Source: Chitinophaga cymbidii
GTDB lineage: Bacteria > Bacteroidota > Bacteroidia > Chitinophagales > Chitinophagaceae
Direction: 5' to 3'
DNA length: 64,000 nucleotides
Assembly: GCF_007992715.1 (NCBI RefSeq)
Contig: NZ_BKAU01000001.1
Span: forward strand, 2,604,001 to 2,668,000
Under the pieces are notes generated by a model. The model saw only the letters and a list, made by a program, of their open reading frames with translations. It was not told the DNA's origin and made no database searches. The translations under genes and the position numbers were made by a program. Of this stretch, positions 1 through 8,533 are shown piece after piece (the first letter of the stretch is position 1; every line of letters begins with the position of its first letter).

Positions 1-24
1 TATTCTTTCATGCGCTAGTGTTTT

Positions 25-1167
25 TTACGGTAATACGATTATTTTTCCTTCTTCCATAGAGAATTGCAGTCCGCTCAGCTCCAGTATTTTCAGCACTTGC
101 GAGAGATTTGAATTGCGGGACACGTAGCCGCCGAAGCGCAGTGCCGGCACTGCTCCCTTGTATTCCACGGTTACGTCGTACCATCGCGAGAGCTGCCGCA
201 TGATGGTGGCTACATCCGCTTCCCGGAACGAGAACATGCCGTTCTTCCAGGCCAGCGCGTCTTCGGTGTTTACACCGGAGAGCACCTTCCATGCGCCCTG
301 TTTATCCAGTGCGGCCTGCTGGCCGGGTTTCAGGCGGTGGCCGGCGTGGCCGCTGCTGACCTGTACGGCGCCTTCCAGCAGGGTAGTTTGAATGGCGGCT
401 TCTTCGGGGTAGGCCATGATGTTGAAATGGGTGCCCAGTACCGTCACCTGCATATCCCGCACCTGTACTTTGAAAGGCTTCTCCGCCTGCGGCGCGATCT
501 CGAAGTATCCTTCTCCGGTCAGCTCCACTTTACGTTCGTTGCCGGTAAAAGCAGTGGGGTAACGAAGCGAGGAGCCCGCGTTCAGCCATACCTTGCTGCC
601 GTCCGCCAGGGCCACGCAGAACTGCCCGCCGCGTGGCGTGGTGAGGGTGTTGTATTGCACCATGGCGCCGTCCGGCGTTTGTGCATAGGCCAGCAAACCG
701 GCGCCGAGGTTGAGCTTGCTGCCGCCCAGTTTATGCACGGCGGTGCTGTCCAGCGCAATCACATCGCCATTGGCGAGCGTGAGCAGGGCCTTGTTGCCGC
801 CGGGCGCTACGTCATGCGGAACGGGGTGGACGGCCAGCTGTGCGGGTTCGCGGTGTTGTTCCTTCCCGCTGAAAAAGTAAAAGGCGGCACTGACAGCCAC
901 TATCGCCGCCGCCGCTGCCGCTACTTTCGGCCATATCCTTCTCCTGACGGGAACAATTGGCGGTTCCTGTTCGTCAATAGCGGAATGGATGCGGGAAAGC
1001 AGCCGTTCTTCCAGCGTGGCGTCTTCCGGAACGGCCAGCTGTTCGTTTTCTTTTTGTATATGCCGGAAATAGGCTTCCACGAACTTTTCTTCTTCGGGGG
1101 AGGCCTTGCCGTGGAGGTATCTGTCCACCATTTCCTGCAATTCTTTTTTGCTTTCAGGGTTTACCAT
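25..1167 (-). CDS. FecR-family anti-sigma factor with C-terminal DUF4974
   Basis: Inner-membrane anti-sigma regulator that relays the state of a TonB-dependent receptor to an ECF sigma factor. The 380-aa product has a cytoplasmic N-terminal helical part, one membrane segment at about residues 85-105 (Ala-rich, ending AFYFFSG), then a periplasmic FecR domain (LTTPRGGQF, DGSKVWLNAGSSLRYP, VLGTHFNI) and a C-terminal DUF4974-like domain (FGGYVSRNSNLSQVLKIL). I chose the ATG at 1167 (MVNPESKKELQEMV), because the longer reading frame upstream adds a Cys-rich stretch unlike the family. It lies directly downstream of the sigma gene (1324-1905). In this family the next gene is normally a SusC/TonB receptor, which would lie left of the window. 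Family assignment is firm; the receptor partner is inferred. Confidence 0.93.
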   Translation of the reverse strand: MVNPESKKELQEMVDRYLHGKASPEEEKFVEAYFRHIQKENEQLAVPEDATLEERLLSRIHSAIDEQEPPIVPVRRRIWPKVAAAAAAIVAVSAAFYFFSGKEQHREPAQLAVHPVPHDVAPGGNKALLTLANGDVIALDSTAVHKLGGSKLNLGAGLLAYAQTPDGAMVQYNTLTTPRGGQFCVALADGSKVWLNAGSSLRYPTAFTGNERKVELTGEGYFEIAPQAEKPFKVQVRDMQVTVLGTHFNIMAYPEEAAIQTTLLEGAVQVSSGHAGHRLKPGQQAALDKQGAWKVLSGVNTEDALAWKNGMFSFREADVATIMRQLSRWYDVTVEYKGAVPALRFGGYVSRNSNLSQVLKILELSGLQFSMEEGKIIVLP

Positions 1168-1323
1168 GCATACAAGACACAGAAAGCAGACGAACTCCCA
1201 AGCGGGTGGAATTTTTTTTTTGGACAGGCGTTGGCAGCTGCCGTCATCTGCCGTTGCGTCGCACACTTGTGCGGCGGCAGTGCTGTCAGCGGTTTGTGTG
1301 TGGGCGATAAATAACGATATGCG

Positions 1324-1905
1324 TCAGAAACCTGCCAGTAATAGCAGGAAAGCGGTAAGACCCGCTTTTGCGAACAGTCCCTGTACGGCGGTGTGCAGCT
1401 GGTTCTGCACGGTTTTCTGGGCGAGGCCGAGGCGGGAAGCGATCTCCTGTGTGGAAAGGCGGTCAGCAAAATGGAGCAGGAATATTTCCCGGCGTTTTAC
1501 CGGCAAGGTATCAATGTATTGCACAACGAGGTGCATCATCTCTTTTTCCCTGATCAGTCCGTCCGCTGTAAAAGACGAAGTGGCGATCGCCTCGAAAGGC
1601 TCATAAAAAGCATCTTTCACGAGGTCCCTTTGCACGTAGTTCAGTATCCGCGAGCGAACAGCGGTGTATAAATAGGCTCCGGGGTTTTCTATCTGCCAGT
1701 CCCTCCGGTGCAGCCAGAGCGCCGTAAAGAGGTCCTGGATGATGTCCGCCGCCTGCGCCGGGTCTTGCAGGCTGCGGTAAGCAATGTCGTATAATGTTTT
1801 CCAGTAACGGCGGTAGATGAAGTTAAAGGCAGTACGGTCATCCTCCTGCAGCAGCAGGAACAATTCCTTATCCGTACAATTCATATAGAAAGAGTGATCT
1901 GCCAA
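1324..1905 (-). CDS. ECF RNA polymerase sigma-70 factor (Bacteroidota FecI-like)
   Basis: 193-aa extracytoplasmic-function sigma factor. Region 2 is visible as AFNFIYRRYWKTLYDIAYR followed by DIIQDLFTALW, and region 4 as LPVKRREIFLLHFADRLS and TQEIASRLGLAQKTVQNQL, the helix-turn-helix that reads the -35 element. Usual length for the family. The last residues (LTAFLLLLAGF) are hydrophobic, which is common in Bacteroidota homologues. The gene precedes the FecR gene with a 156-bp gap, the usual sigma/anti-sigma order. It is likely held inactive by that FecR until the cognate outer-membrane receptor is engaged. No convincing TAnnTTTG promoter was found immediately upstream. Confidence 0.93.
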   Translation of the reverse strand: MADHSFYMNCTDKELFLLLQEDDRTAFNFIYRRYWKTLYDIAYRSLQDPAQAADIIQDLFTALWLHRRDWQIENPGAYLYTAVRSRILNYVQRDLVKDAFYEPFEAIATSSFTADGLIREKEMMHLVVQYIDTLPVKRREIFLLHFADRLSTQEIASRLGLAQKTVQNQLHTAVQGLFAKAGLTAFLLLLAGF

Positions 1906-1982
1906 TGTAAAGGCCCTTTAACGCATTGAATTTACTCAAAGGAAAGGAAATAATATGAATTGAAAGTTAAGAAATTGAAACC

Positions 1983-4367
1983 TTACTCCGAACGCAGGCT
2001 CTTCACCGGGTTCATCGTTGCGGCCCTGATGCTCTGGAAGCTGATGGTCAGCAGCGTGAGCGCCAGCGCCCCCAGGCAGGTGCCGGCAATGATCCACAGG
2101 GATATGTCCGCACGATAATCATAGCGCTGCAGCCAGCTGTTCATAAAATACCAGGACAGCGGCACGGCGATCAGCAGGGAGATGGTTACCAGCAGCACAA
2201 ACTCCCTCGACATCAAACGCCACAAATTGAAAATAGAAGCCCCCAGCACTTTGCGCACCCCGATCTCCTTCACCCGCTGCTCCGCCATGAAAGAAGCCAT
2301 GCCAAAGAGCCCCAGGCAGCTGATGAAAATGGCGAGGACGGAGAAGATGCCGGACAACTTGCCGATGCGCTGCTCCGCATCGAACTTGTTCGCATATTGT
2401 TCGTCCACGAATTGATACTTGAAGGGTGCGTCGGGATTGTATTTTTTGAGAATTGCTTCGGTTTTGGACAGCACTTCCGATGTTTGCCAGGCGGAGTTTA
2501 TCCGCGCCACGATCATGCCGGGGTTTTCGTAATCCATCATGAAAACGGTGCGGAAAACCGGCTGGTACGGCGATTCCATCACCATGTCCTTCACCACGCC
2601 GATCACGGTAAAAGGTTTGCCGTCCACCTTTACGATCTCGCCCACCGGATCTTTAAAGCCCATGAACGCCGCGGCGGATTCATTGAGGACCATGCCGGTG
2701 CTGTCTGATGCGAAGTCCCGCGAAAAATCACGTCCCGCCACGATCTGCCAGTTAATGGTCTTACCATAATCATGCGTGACGCCGATGGTGCCGAAGTTGC
2801 CCTGGGTGCCGGGCTGCATTCCTTTCCACGTGTAGCCGTTATTGATAGTGTTTACGCCGGTGACCTCGCTGGAAGTATATGCCATGGAGGTGATGGCGCC
2901 GGAGGCGATCAGCTCGTCCCTGATCAGGGAGAAATGATCTTTCAGCTCCGGGGAAGCCATGGGGATGCCCAGCAGCCCTTCCCGGGTGTAGGCCACGGGG
3001 CGGTCCATCGCAAACCGCACCTGCCGGAACACCACCACCGTGCCGATAATGAGGATAACGGACACCGTGAACTGCACCACTACCAATACTTTGCGGGGAA
3101 CAGCCGCGAAGCGGCCGGCCCTGAAGGTGCCCTTCAATACTTTCACGGGCTGGAAGGAAGAAAGGTACAGTGCCGGATAGCTGCCTGCGATCAGGCCGGT
3201 GAACAATGTAAAGCCGGTGCCCGCCAGCCAGAACAGCGGCGCTCCGAATGGAATGCTCACCTTTTTGTCTGCTATTTCGTTGAACAGCGGGAGGCAGACC
3301 TGCACCAACGCGAGGGACAGGATGAACCCGATCGCCGCCAGCAGCAGCGATTCACTGAAGAACTGCGTCAGGAGCTGCCCGCGCACGGAGCCTACCGCTT
3401 TGCGGATGCCCACTTCCCGGGCCCTTTTTTCCGAGCGGGCCGTGCTGAGGTTCATGAAGTTGATGCAGGCCAGCAGCAGCACAAAAACGCCGATGATGCC
3501 GAAAAGCCAGACGAACTGGATCCTGCCGCCGGTGTTCTTTCCGTCTTTCCAGTCGGCATACAGATGCCACTTGCTCATGGGATGAAGAAATATCTCGGGT
3601 TTGAATGCGGCGTCCTGCGCCCGCACTTTGTGCAGCTTCACATCTTTGATCTTTACGGACACCGTTTCCAGGTCCGCGTTGTCTGCCAGCTGCGCGTAAG
3701 CTTGTGTGAAGTTGGAGCGCCAGGGATTTTCCATCTGCCGGATCTCGGGGAAGCTGCTGAGGTACAGTTCCCAGGGCGCAATGAAGGCCAGGTCCCTGAA
3801 TGCGGAATTATACGGAAGGTCCTCATACACGCCGGTCACTTTCACATTGATCCGGTCATCGATCTTCATCAGCTGGTCCATCGGGTCCGCGTCGCCGAAC
3901 AGTGCTTTGGCCGTGGAGGCGGACAACATGATGGAAGCGGGATCATTCAGACCGGCGCGTGTGCCTTTCAGCATTTTAAGCGAGATCATTTCCGGGAAGC
4001 CCGGTTCAAAGTAGGTGCCGTCCCGGAATATCGCGTTGTTATCATGCGCCAGTATATGTTCATATACCCAGGAAGTCATGATCACATGCTTGAAGTCGCT
4101 GCCGTATTTCTCACGGATCTCCTGCCCGAGCAGGTAGGGCACGGCGGTTTGCGTGCCTTTTATATTGTTGAAGGTCTGGTGTTGCATGACCGCTACAATG
4201 CGGTCGTAATTCGCATGATTTTTACTGAACGTCACTTCATCCCTGATCCACAAACCGATCAGCAACGCCACTGCCATGCCGGTGCTTAATCCCGCAATAT
4301 TGATCAGTGAGAATGTTTTATTCTTCAGGAGGTTCCTCCAGGCGATCTTGAGGTAGTTCTTAATCAT
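1983..4367 (-). CDS. FtsX/MacB-type ABC transporter permease
   Basis: 794-aa permease of the MacB_PCD plus FtsX layout common in Bacteroidota. The N terminus (MIKNYLKIAWRNLLKNKTF) runs into a first membrane segment at about 20-42, followed by a large periplasmic domain to about residue 290. Three membrane segments follow (LFGIIGVFVLLLACINFMN at about 295), with the FtsX signature KRAREVGIRKAVG. A second periplasmic domain and a second FtsX unit (VKEIGVRKVLGAS, about 690) follow. There is no ATPase domain, and no ATPase gene lies next to it. Such orphan permeases are generally assigned to export of antimicrobial or lipid-like substrates or to mechanotransmission; the substrate cannot be read from sequence. 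The start is the conserved family N terminus. A sigma-54-like promoter sits directly upstream. Confidence 0.9.
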   Translation of the reverse strand: MIKNYLKIAWRNLLKNKTFSLINIAGLSTGMAVALLIGLWIRDEVTFSKNHANYDRIVAVMQHQTFNNIKGTQTAVPYLLGQEIREKYGSDFKHVIMTSWVYEHILAHDNNAIFRDGTYFEPGFPEMISLKMLKGTRAGLNDPASIMLSASTAKALFGDADPMDQLMKIDDRINVKVTGVYEDLPYNSAFRDLAFIAPWELYLSSFPEIRQMENPWRSNFTQAYAQLADNADLETVSVKIKDVKLHKVRAQDAAFKPEIFLHPMSKWHLYADWKDGKNTGGRIQFVWLFGIIGVFVLLLACINFMNLSTARSEKRAREVGIRKAVGSVRGQLLTQFFSESLLLAAIGFILSLALVQVCLPLFNEIADKKVSIPFGAPLFWLAGTGFTLFTGLIAGSYPALYLSSFQPVKVLKGTFRAGRFAAVPRKVLVVVQFTVSVILIIGTVVVFRQVRFAMDRPVAYTREGLLGIPMASPELKDHFSLIRDELIASGAITSMAYTSSEVTGVNTINNGYTWKGMQPGTQGNFGTIGVTHDYGKTINWQIVAGRDFSRDFASDSTGMVLNESAAAFMGFKDPVGEIVKVDGKPFTVIGVVKDMVMESPYQPVFRTVFMMDYENPGMIVARINSAWQTSEVLSKTEAILKKYNPDAPFKYQFVDEQYANKFDAEQRIGKLSGIFSVLAIFISCLGLFGMASFMAEQRVKEIGVRKVLGASIFNLWRLMSREFVLLVTISLLIAVPLSWYFMNSWLQRYDYRADISLWIIAGTCLGALALTLLTISFQSIRAATMNPVKSLRSE

Positions 4368-4378
4368 GATCCGGTGGC

Positions 4379-4394
4379 TGCCAAGAAAATGCCA
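4379..4394 (-). promoter_or_regulatory. Putative sigma-54 (-24/-12) promoter of the ABC permease
   Basis: Read on the minus strand the sequence is TGGCATTTTCTTGGCA. It matches the sigma-54 consensus TGGCAC-N5-TTGCW at the invariant GG and GC with the correct spacing. The predicted start of transcription falls within a few bases of the ATG at 4367, which would make the message almost leaderless and is a reason for caution. Repeats at 4448-4475 lie at a distance suited to an enhancer-binding protein. Confidence 0.5.
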
Positions 4395-4447
4395 GTGTAA
4401 AGCTTGTTTTTATGATAACGGTTTATACATTATCAGAAACGAACAAG

Positions 4448-4475
4448 TGTCCGGTTTTGATACAACCGCTGTCCG
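4448..4475. promoter_or_regulatory. Direct repeat plus palindrome, candidate enhancer site
   Basis: TGTCCG occurs at 4448-4453 and again at 4470-4475, a period of 22 bp (two helical turns). Between them lies the inverted repeat CGGTT-N7-AACCG (4452-4468). The element is about 55-95 bp upstream of the sigma-54-like box and is a plausible site for an NtrC-type activator. No such activator gene is in the window. Confidence 0.4.
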
Positions 4476-4680
4476 TTTTTTGCGGGGATAAATAGCTGTG
4501 AGGGAAAATTTCGAAAACTTTCATTATATTACGGTACGGACTATCAAAAGAGAATGACGCATTGCCTTTTTTGCCTATGGAATGCTTTACTGTGGCGGAT
4601 GTCATCACATTTTACCAAAATCTGTTCAATACTTTCACATTATTTCACTATTTCTTTAAAACGGTTAATTAAAATTAAAT

Positions 4681-4712
4681 TTTGTTTAATTTAGTTTTTT
4701 CTTCTACTTTAG
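4681..4712 (+). promoter_or_regulatory. Bacteroidota-type promoter upstream of the first susC
   Basis: TTTG at 4681-4684, 20 nt, then TACTTTAG at 4705-4712, one base off the TAnnTTTG consensus. If used, it gives a leader of about 560 nt before the susC start at 5281. Confidence 0.5.
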
Positions 4713-5280
4713 CATAGTCCCTTTGATGAATTAAAGAACAAATGTTTCCACGAATGACCGGCGTACAAGCCGGTTGTATCAACAGTCAGGATTTTTCGTG
4801 CAGGCTACGGTGGCGTCACCGGCTCCGGATTCGGTTCAGCCCGGAGCGGTCAAAAAAATTAATTCCCGTTATACAGGCTGCTGAAGCCTTTTCAAACCAA
4901 AATTCAATGCCATGAAAGAGCGACACCCTTTTGCCTTGCAGTGCCGGATCAATGCATGATCCTCTACGGCAAAGAACCTCGAAGTGTTACAGAAAATGTG
5001 CTGCATCCGTGACCGTGTACATGCCGTATGCCCGCGGACCACAGGAACGTTATGGAAAAATATGCTGTCTCCCTGGTCAGCATGATAGTTTTTTAAACAA
5101 AAATTAAATTCTCCGAAACATAATAATCGCTTAACATAAAGTTCATAATGCGCCTATATTTTTGCGCCCTTGAATGCTGCTATTCATTATATGGGGCGAT
5201 TACATACGAATGAACTTATCACTGAAATCTGTTTAAAACTGTTATCGCAGGATAACCATTACATTAACAATCATCGTTGC
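4713..5280 (+). other. Long untranslated leader or intergenic region before susC
   Basis: No convincing gene is present. The region has small GC-rich hairpins, for example CCGG-N8-CCGG near 4758 and GCTCCGG/CCGGAGC around 4823-4850 followed by seven A. It also has an ATG-initiated 15-codon frame starting near 4912. A second promoter-like TATATTTTG lies at 5156-5164 without a clear -33 partner. I did not recognise a known riboswitch. Confidence 0.35.
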
Positions 5281-8200
5281 ATGAAACAATTTTTCCTACT
5301 TATCACCGGCCTGCAGTTGTGTGCCTTTGGCATCGCACCTGTTAAGGCTGCCTGGAAGCATCCCGTTGCTTCAAAACCTGAGAAAACAAAGGTTGCCGCA
5401 AATTATGAAGACGTTATCGTACGCGGTAAAGTAACCGATGAAAAAGGAGAGGCCCTGATTGGTGTGAACATTAAAGTCAAGAACGGCAAAGGCGGAACGA
5501 TCACCGATCAGAACGGCAACTACATGTTAACGCTCCCGGAAGGCAAGTCTGTGCTTGTGTTTTCCTTCCTGGGGTTCCTTCACCGCGAAGTGGCCGTGGA
5601 CAAAACGCAGGTGCTGAACCTGCAGCTTTCTCCGGATCCCAAGGCGCTGGATGAAGTGGTGGTGACCGCGCTCGGCATCAAACGCGATGAGAAAGCGCTT
5701 GGCTACGCCGCCACCGTGGTAAAGGGCGAAGAATTGACGAATGCCATGTCCGGCAACTGGACGGATGCATTGTCCGGAAAGGTTGCGGGGTTGAACCTCC
5801 TGCGCTCCAACTCGGGCCCTACCGGTTCCAACAAGATCATCCTGCGCGGTGAAACCAACCTGACCGGCGGCGGTGAAGCGCTGATCGTGGTGGATGGTGT
5901 GGTGATCGGCGGCAGTTCCCGCCGGACCGCAGTTTCCGGTGAAGATATTTACGGAACGGGCAGCGACAACATGCCGGCGGACTACGGTTCCGGTCTGAAC
6001 GACATCAACCCGGAAGACATTGAGTCCATTACCGTGCTGAAAGGCCCCGGCGCCGCGGCCTTGTATGGCGAACGCGGTGCGAACGGCGCCCTCATCATCA
6101 CCACCAAATCCGGCAGCTCCAAAAGGAAAGGGCTGGGCGTTACCATCAACTCCAACGCTTCCATAGAAGATGTGAACCGCTGGCCTGACCTGCAATATGA
6201 ATACGGCCAGGGCCTGGACGGCATGGATTACTATTCTTACGGTGCGTCTGCAGACGGTTCCAGCACCTCCGGCACCAGCTCTGCATATGGACCGAAGTTC
6301 GATGGACAAAGCTTTTTCCAGTACGATCCGAATTTGCAGGCGGTCGGTAAGGAAAGAACGCCCTGGGTAGGCTACCCCGGCAAGATCAACAAATACTTCC
6401 AGACAGGTGAAACCTTCACCAATACCATCAGCGTAGACGGCGGAACAGACAGGACCACCGCACGCTTCTCCGTGACAGATGTACGCAATACCTGGATCAC
6501 GCCGAACACCGGCTATGCAAGGAACACCGTGGCCATGTCCGTCAACTCCAAAGTGAACGACAAGCTGCGGATCTCCTCCAAAATAAACTATACGAATAAA
6601 CGAAGCGATAACCTTCCGGGCGCGGGCTACGGCAACCAGTCCATCATGTACTGGTACATCTTCTGGCAGCCGAATGCGGACCCGGACTGGTTAAGGGACT
6701 ACTGGACGCACGGCCAGGAAGGGCAGAAGATCAGGTATCCGTTCAGCTCCTATCCGGAGAACCCCTATGCCATTGCCTACGAATTCCTCAACGAATCCAA
6801 CCGCCACGGCGTAACGGGCAACGTGCAGGCTACTTACGATTTCACCAAGGAGCTGAGCCTGATGGTGCGCACCTCTATGGACATGACCTATGAGCAGCGC
6901 GCGCAAAAACGCCCCTTCGACGCGGGCGCCAAGATGAAAAACGGCAGCTACCGCACGCAGAGCATTTTCTCCCAGGAAATGAGCAGCGACTTCCTCCTGA
7001 AGTATGCGAAGAAAATAAACAAGGATTTCGACTTCTCCATCACTGCCGGCGGAAGCATGCTGCGGAACAATTATAATAAAGATGAAGTGCGGGCGGACTC
7101 CCTGACCTATCCCGGCATCTACATTATGGCGAATGCCGCGGGACCGCTGGTAACATTGCCCTGGAAAAGCAAACTCGCTATCAACAGCTTTTACGGGATG
7201 TTCACCGCGGGTTATAAGGATTTCCTTTTCCTGGACCTGACGGCGCGTCAGGACTGGAACAGCGCACTGGCCACGCCGGAACGTACTACGAATGCAGGGT
7301 TCTTTTATCCCGCCGCAAATGTGAGCTTCATATTATCTGAAGTAGTAAAAATGCCGAAAGCATTCGACTTCACGAAGCTCCGCTTCTCCGCGGCGAGCGT
7401 GGGCAGCGGTCTTACTACCGCTTACAGAACAGCATACAACTACGAGCAGGCAGGCACGCTGTATCCCGGCGGCGCACTGCAGAACCCTTCTATATTAGCG
7501 AATCCGGATCTTCGTCCGCTCAGAACGGATGCATATGAAGCAGGCGTGAACGTGAAGATGCTGAAAGGCCGTATGGGCGCAGACATCGCCATATACACCA
7601 GCAATACGAAAGACCAGATCCTGGACCGCATCGTGGACCGTTCTTCCGGTTATACCCGCGCGGTGATCAATGCGGGCAATGTAAATAACAGGGGCATCGA
7701 GGTCGCGCTGAACGGCTCTCCCATCAAATCCTCCAAAGGATTTACCTGGAACACCGGCATCGTTTTCTCCGCCAACCGTAACAGGATCACCGAGCTGCCG
7801 GACAGCTCCATTGTACTGCAAACCGGCAGGGTAGGCGGCGGACAGCTGGTAGCGAAAGTAGGCGGCAGCATGGGCGACCTGTATGGAAGAGGCTACGTAA
7901 GGGCTCCGGACGGACAGGTGGTGTACGACGCAAAAACCGGTTTTGCGCTGATCAGCGAAGATGTGCAATACATCGGCAACACCATCCCAAAATGGAAGAT
8001 CGGCTTCACCAACAGCTTCAGCTATAAGAACTTCAACCTGAGCCTGCTGTTCGATGCGCAATACGGCGCGGTAGCGCACTCCCTGATGCATTACAAGTTC
8101 TCCGAGCAGGGCAAGCTCACCAAAACGCTGCCCGGCCGCTACAACGGCATCATCGGTAACGGCGTGATCATGGATGCGGACGGAAAATACCGTCAGAACG

Positions 8201-8523
8201 ATGTGATCGCGATGGACATTGACGAATACTACCGCTCGCACTACGGCGCGGACAATGCGGAAGGCAGCACCTTCAGCACGGACTTCATCAAGTTCAGGGA
8301 AGCGCGGCTGGATTACAACCTTGGTAAAGCAGCGCTGAAAAGGATCGGCATGCAACGCGCCACCATCGGCGTATATGGCCGTAACCTCGCTATCTGGTCA
8401 GACTGGCCGATGTTCGACCCGGAATTTGGTACACTGAGCGGAAGCGATATCGTAAAAGGTTTCGAGATCGGTCAGTTCCCTTCTACCCGTACGTTCGGCG
8501 TGAATTTAGTTCTTGGATTCTAA
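5281..8523 (+). CDS. SusC/RagA-family TonB-linked outer membrane transporter
   Basis: 1080-aa outer-membrane beta-barrel that, with its SusD partner, imports oligomers using TonB energy. It has a signal peptide (MKQFFLLITGLQLCAFG...VKA), then a carboxypeptidase-D regulatory-like domain at about 45-125 (VIVRGKVTDEKGEALIGVNI). The TonB-box region is LDEVVVTALGIKRDEKALGYA, the plug domain carries KGPGAAALYGERGANGALII, and the barrel ends at GVNLVLGF. There is no STN domain, so it is not expected to signal to a sigma/FecR pair. I chose the ATG at 5281 because the longer frame (TTG at 5170) would bury the signal peptide. SusD follows after 10 bp. The TALGIKRDEKALGYA form is typical of pairs with SusD-like_2 proteins. 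Substrate unknown. Confidence 0.93.
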   Translation: MKQFFLLITGLQLCAFGIAPVKAAWKHPVASKPEKTKVAANYEDVIVRGKVTDEKGEALIGVNIKVKNGKGGTITDQNGNYMLTLPEGKSVLVFSFLGFLHREVAVDKTQVLNLQLSPDPKALDEVVVTALGIKRDEKALGYAATVVKGEELTNAMSGNWTDALSGKVAGLNLLRSNSGPTGSNKIILRGETNLTGGGEALIVVDGVVIGGSSRRTAVSGEDIYGTGSDNMPADYGSGLNDINPEDIESITVLKGPGAAALYGERGANGALIITTKSGSSKRKGLGVTINSNASIEDVNRWPDLQYEYGQGLDGMDYYSYGASADGSSTSGTSSAYGPKFDGQSFFQYDPNLQAVGKERTPWVGYPGKINKYFQTGETFTNTISVDGGTDRTTARFSVTDVRNTWITPNTGYARNTVAMSVNSKVNDKLRISSKINYTNKRSDNLPGAGYGNQSIMYWYIFWQPNADPDWLRDYWTHGQEGQKIRYPFSSYPENPYAIAYEFLNESNRHGVTGNVQATYDFTKELSLMVRTSMDMTYEQRAQKRPFDAGAKMKNGSYRTQSIFSQEMSSDFLLKYAKKINKDFDFSITAGGSMLRNNYNKDEVRADSLTYPGIYIMANAAGPLVTLPWKSKLAINSFYGMFTAGYKDFLFLDLTARQDWNSALATPERTTNAGFFYPAANVSFILSEVVKMPKAFDFTKLRFSAASVGSGLTTAYRTAYNYEQAGTLYPGGALQNPSILANPDLRPLRTDAYEAGVNVKMLKGRMGADIAIYTSNTKDQILDRIVDRSSGYTRAVINAGNVNNRGIEVALNGSPIKSSKGFTWNTGIVFSANRNRITELPDSSIVLQTGRVGGGQLVAKVGGSMGDLYGRGYVRAPDGQVVYDAKTGFALISEDVQYIGNTIPKWKIGFTNSFSYKNFNLSLLFDAQYGAVAHSLMHYKFSEQGKLTKTLPGRYNGIIGNGVIMDADGKYRQNDVIAMDIDEYYRSHYGADNAEGSTFSTDFIKFREARLDYNLGKAALKRIGMQRATIGVYGRNLAIWSDWPMFDPEFGTLSGSDIVKGFEIGQFPSTRTFGVNLVLGF

Positions 8524-8533
8524 TTTGAATAAA

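Noticed and set aside
337..1314. 325-codon plus-strand frame opposite the FecR gene
   Set aside because: The FecR frame is well supported by domain motifs; this is its shadow.
2772..4289. 505-codon plus-strand frame opposite the ABC permease
   Set aside because: Composition is that of an antisense shadow (runs of Gln, His, Arg) and no motif is present.
4423..4608. 61-codon minus-strand frame upstream of the ABC permease
   Set aside because: It lies over the proposed enhancer repeat, has no homology that I can recognise and no start signal.
4713..5280. Known riboswitch in the susC leader
   Set aside because: I looked for TPP, cobalamin, SAM and FMN core motifs and found none of them convincingly.
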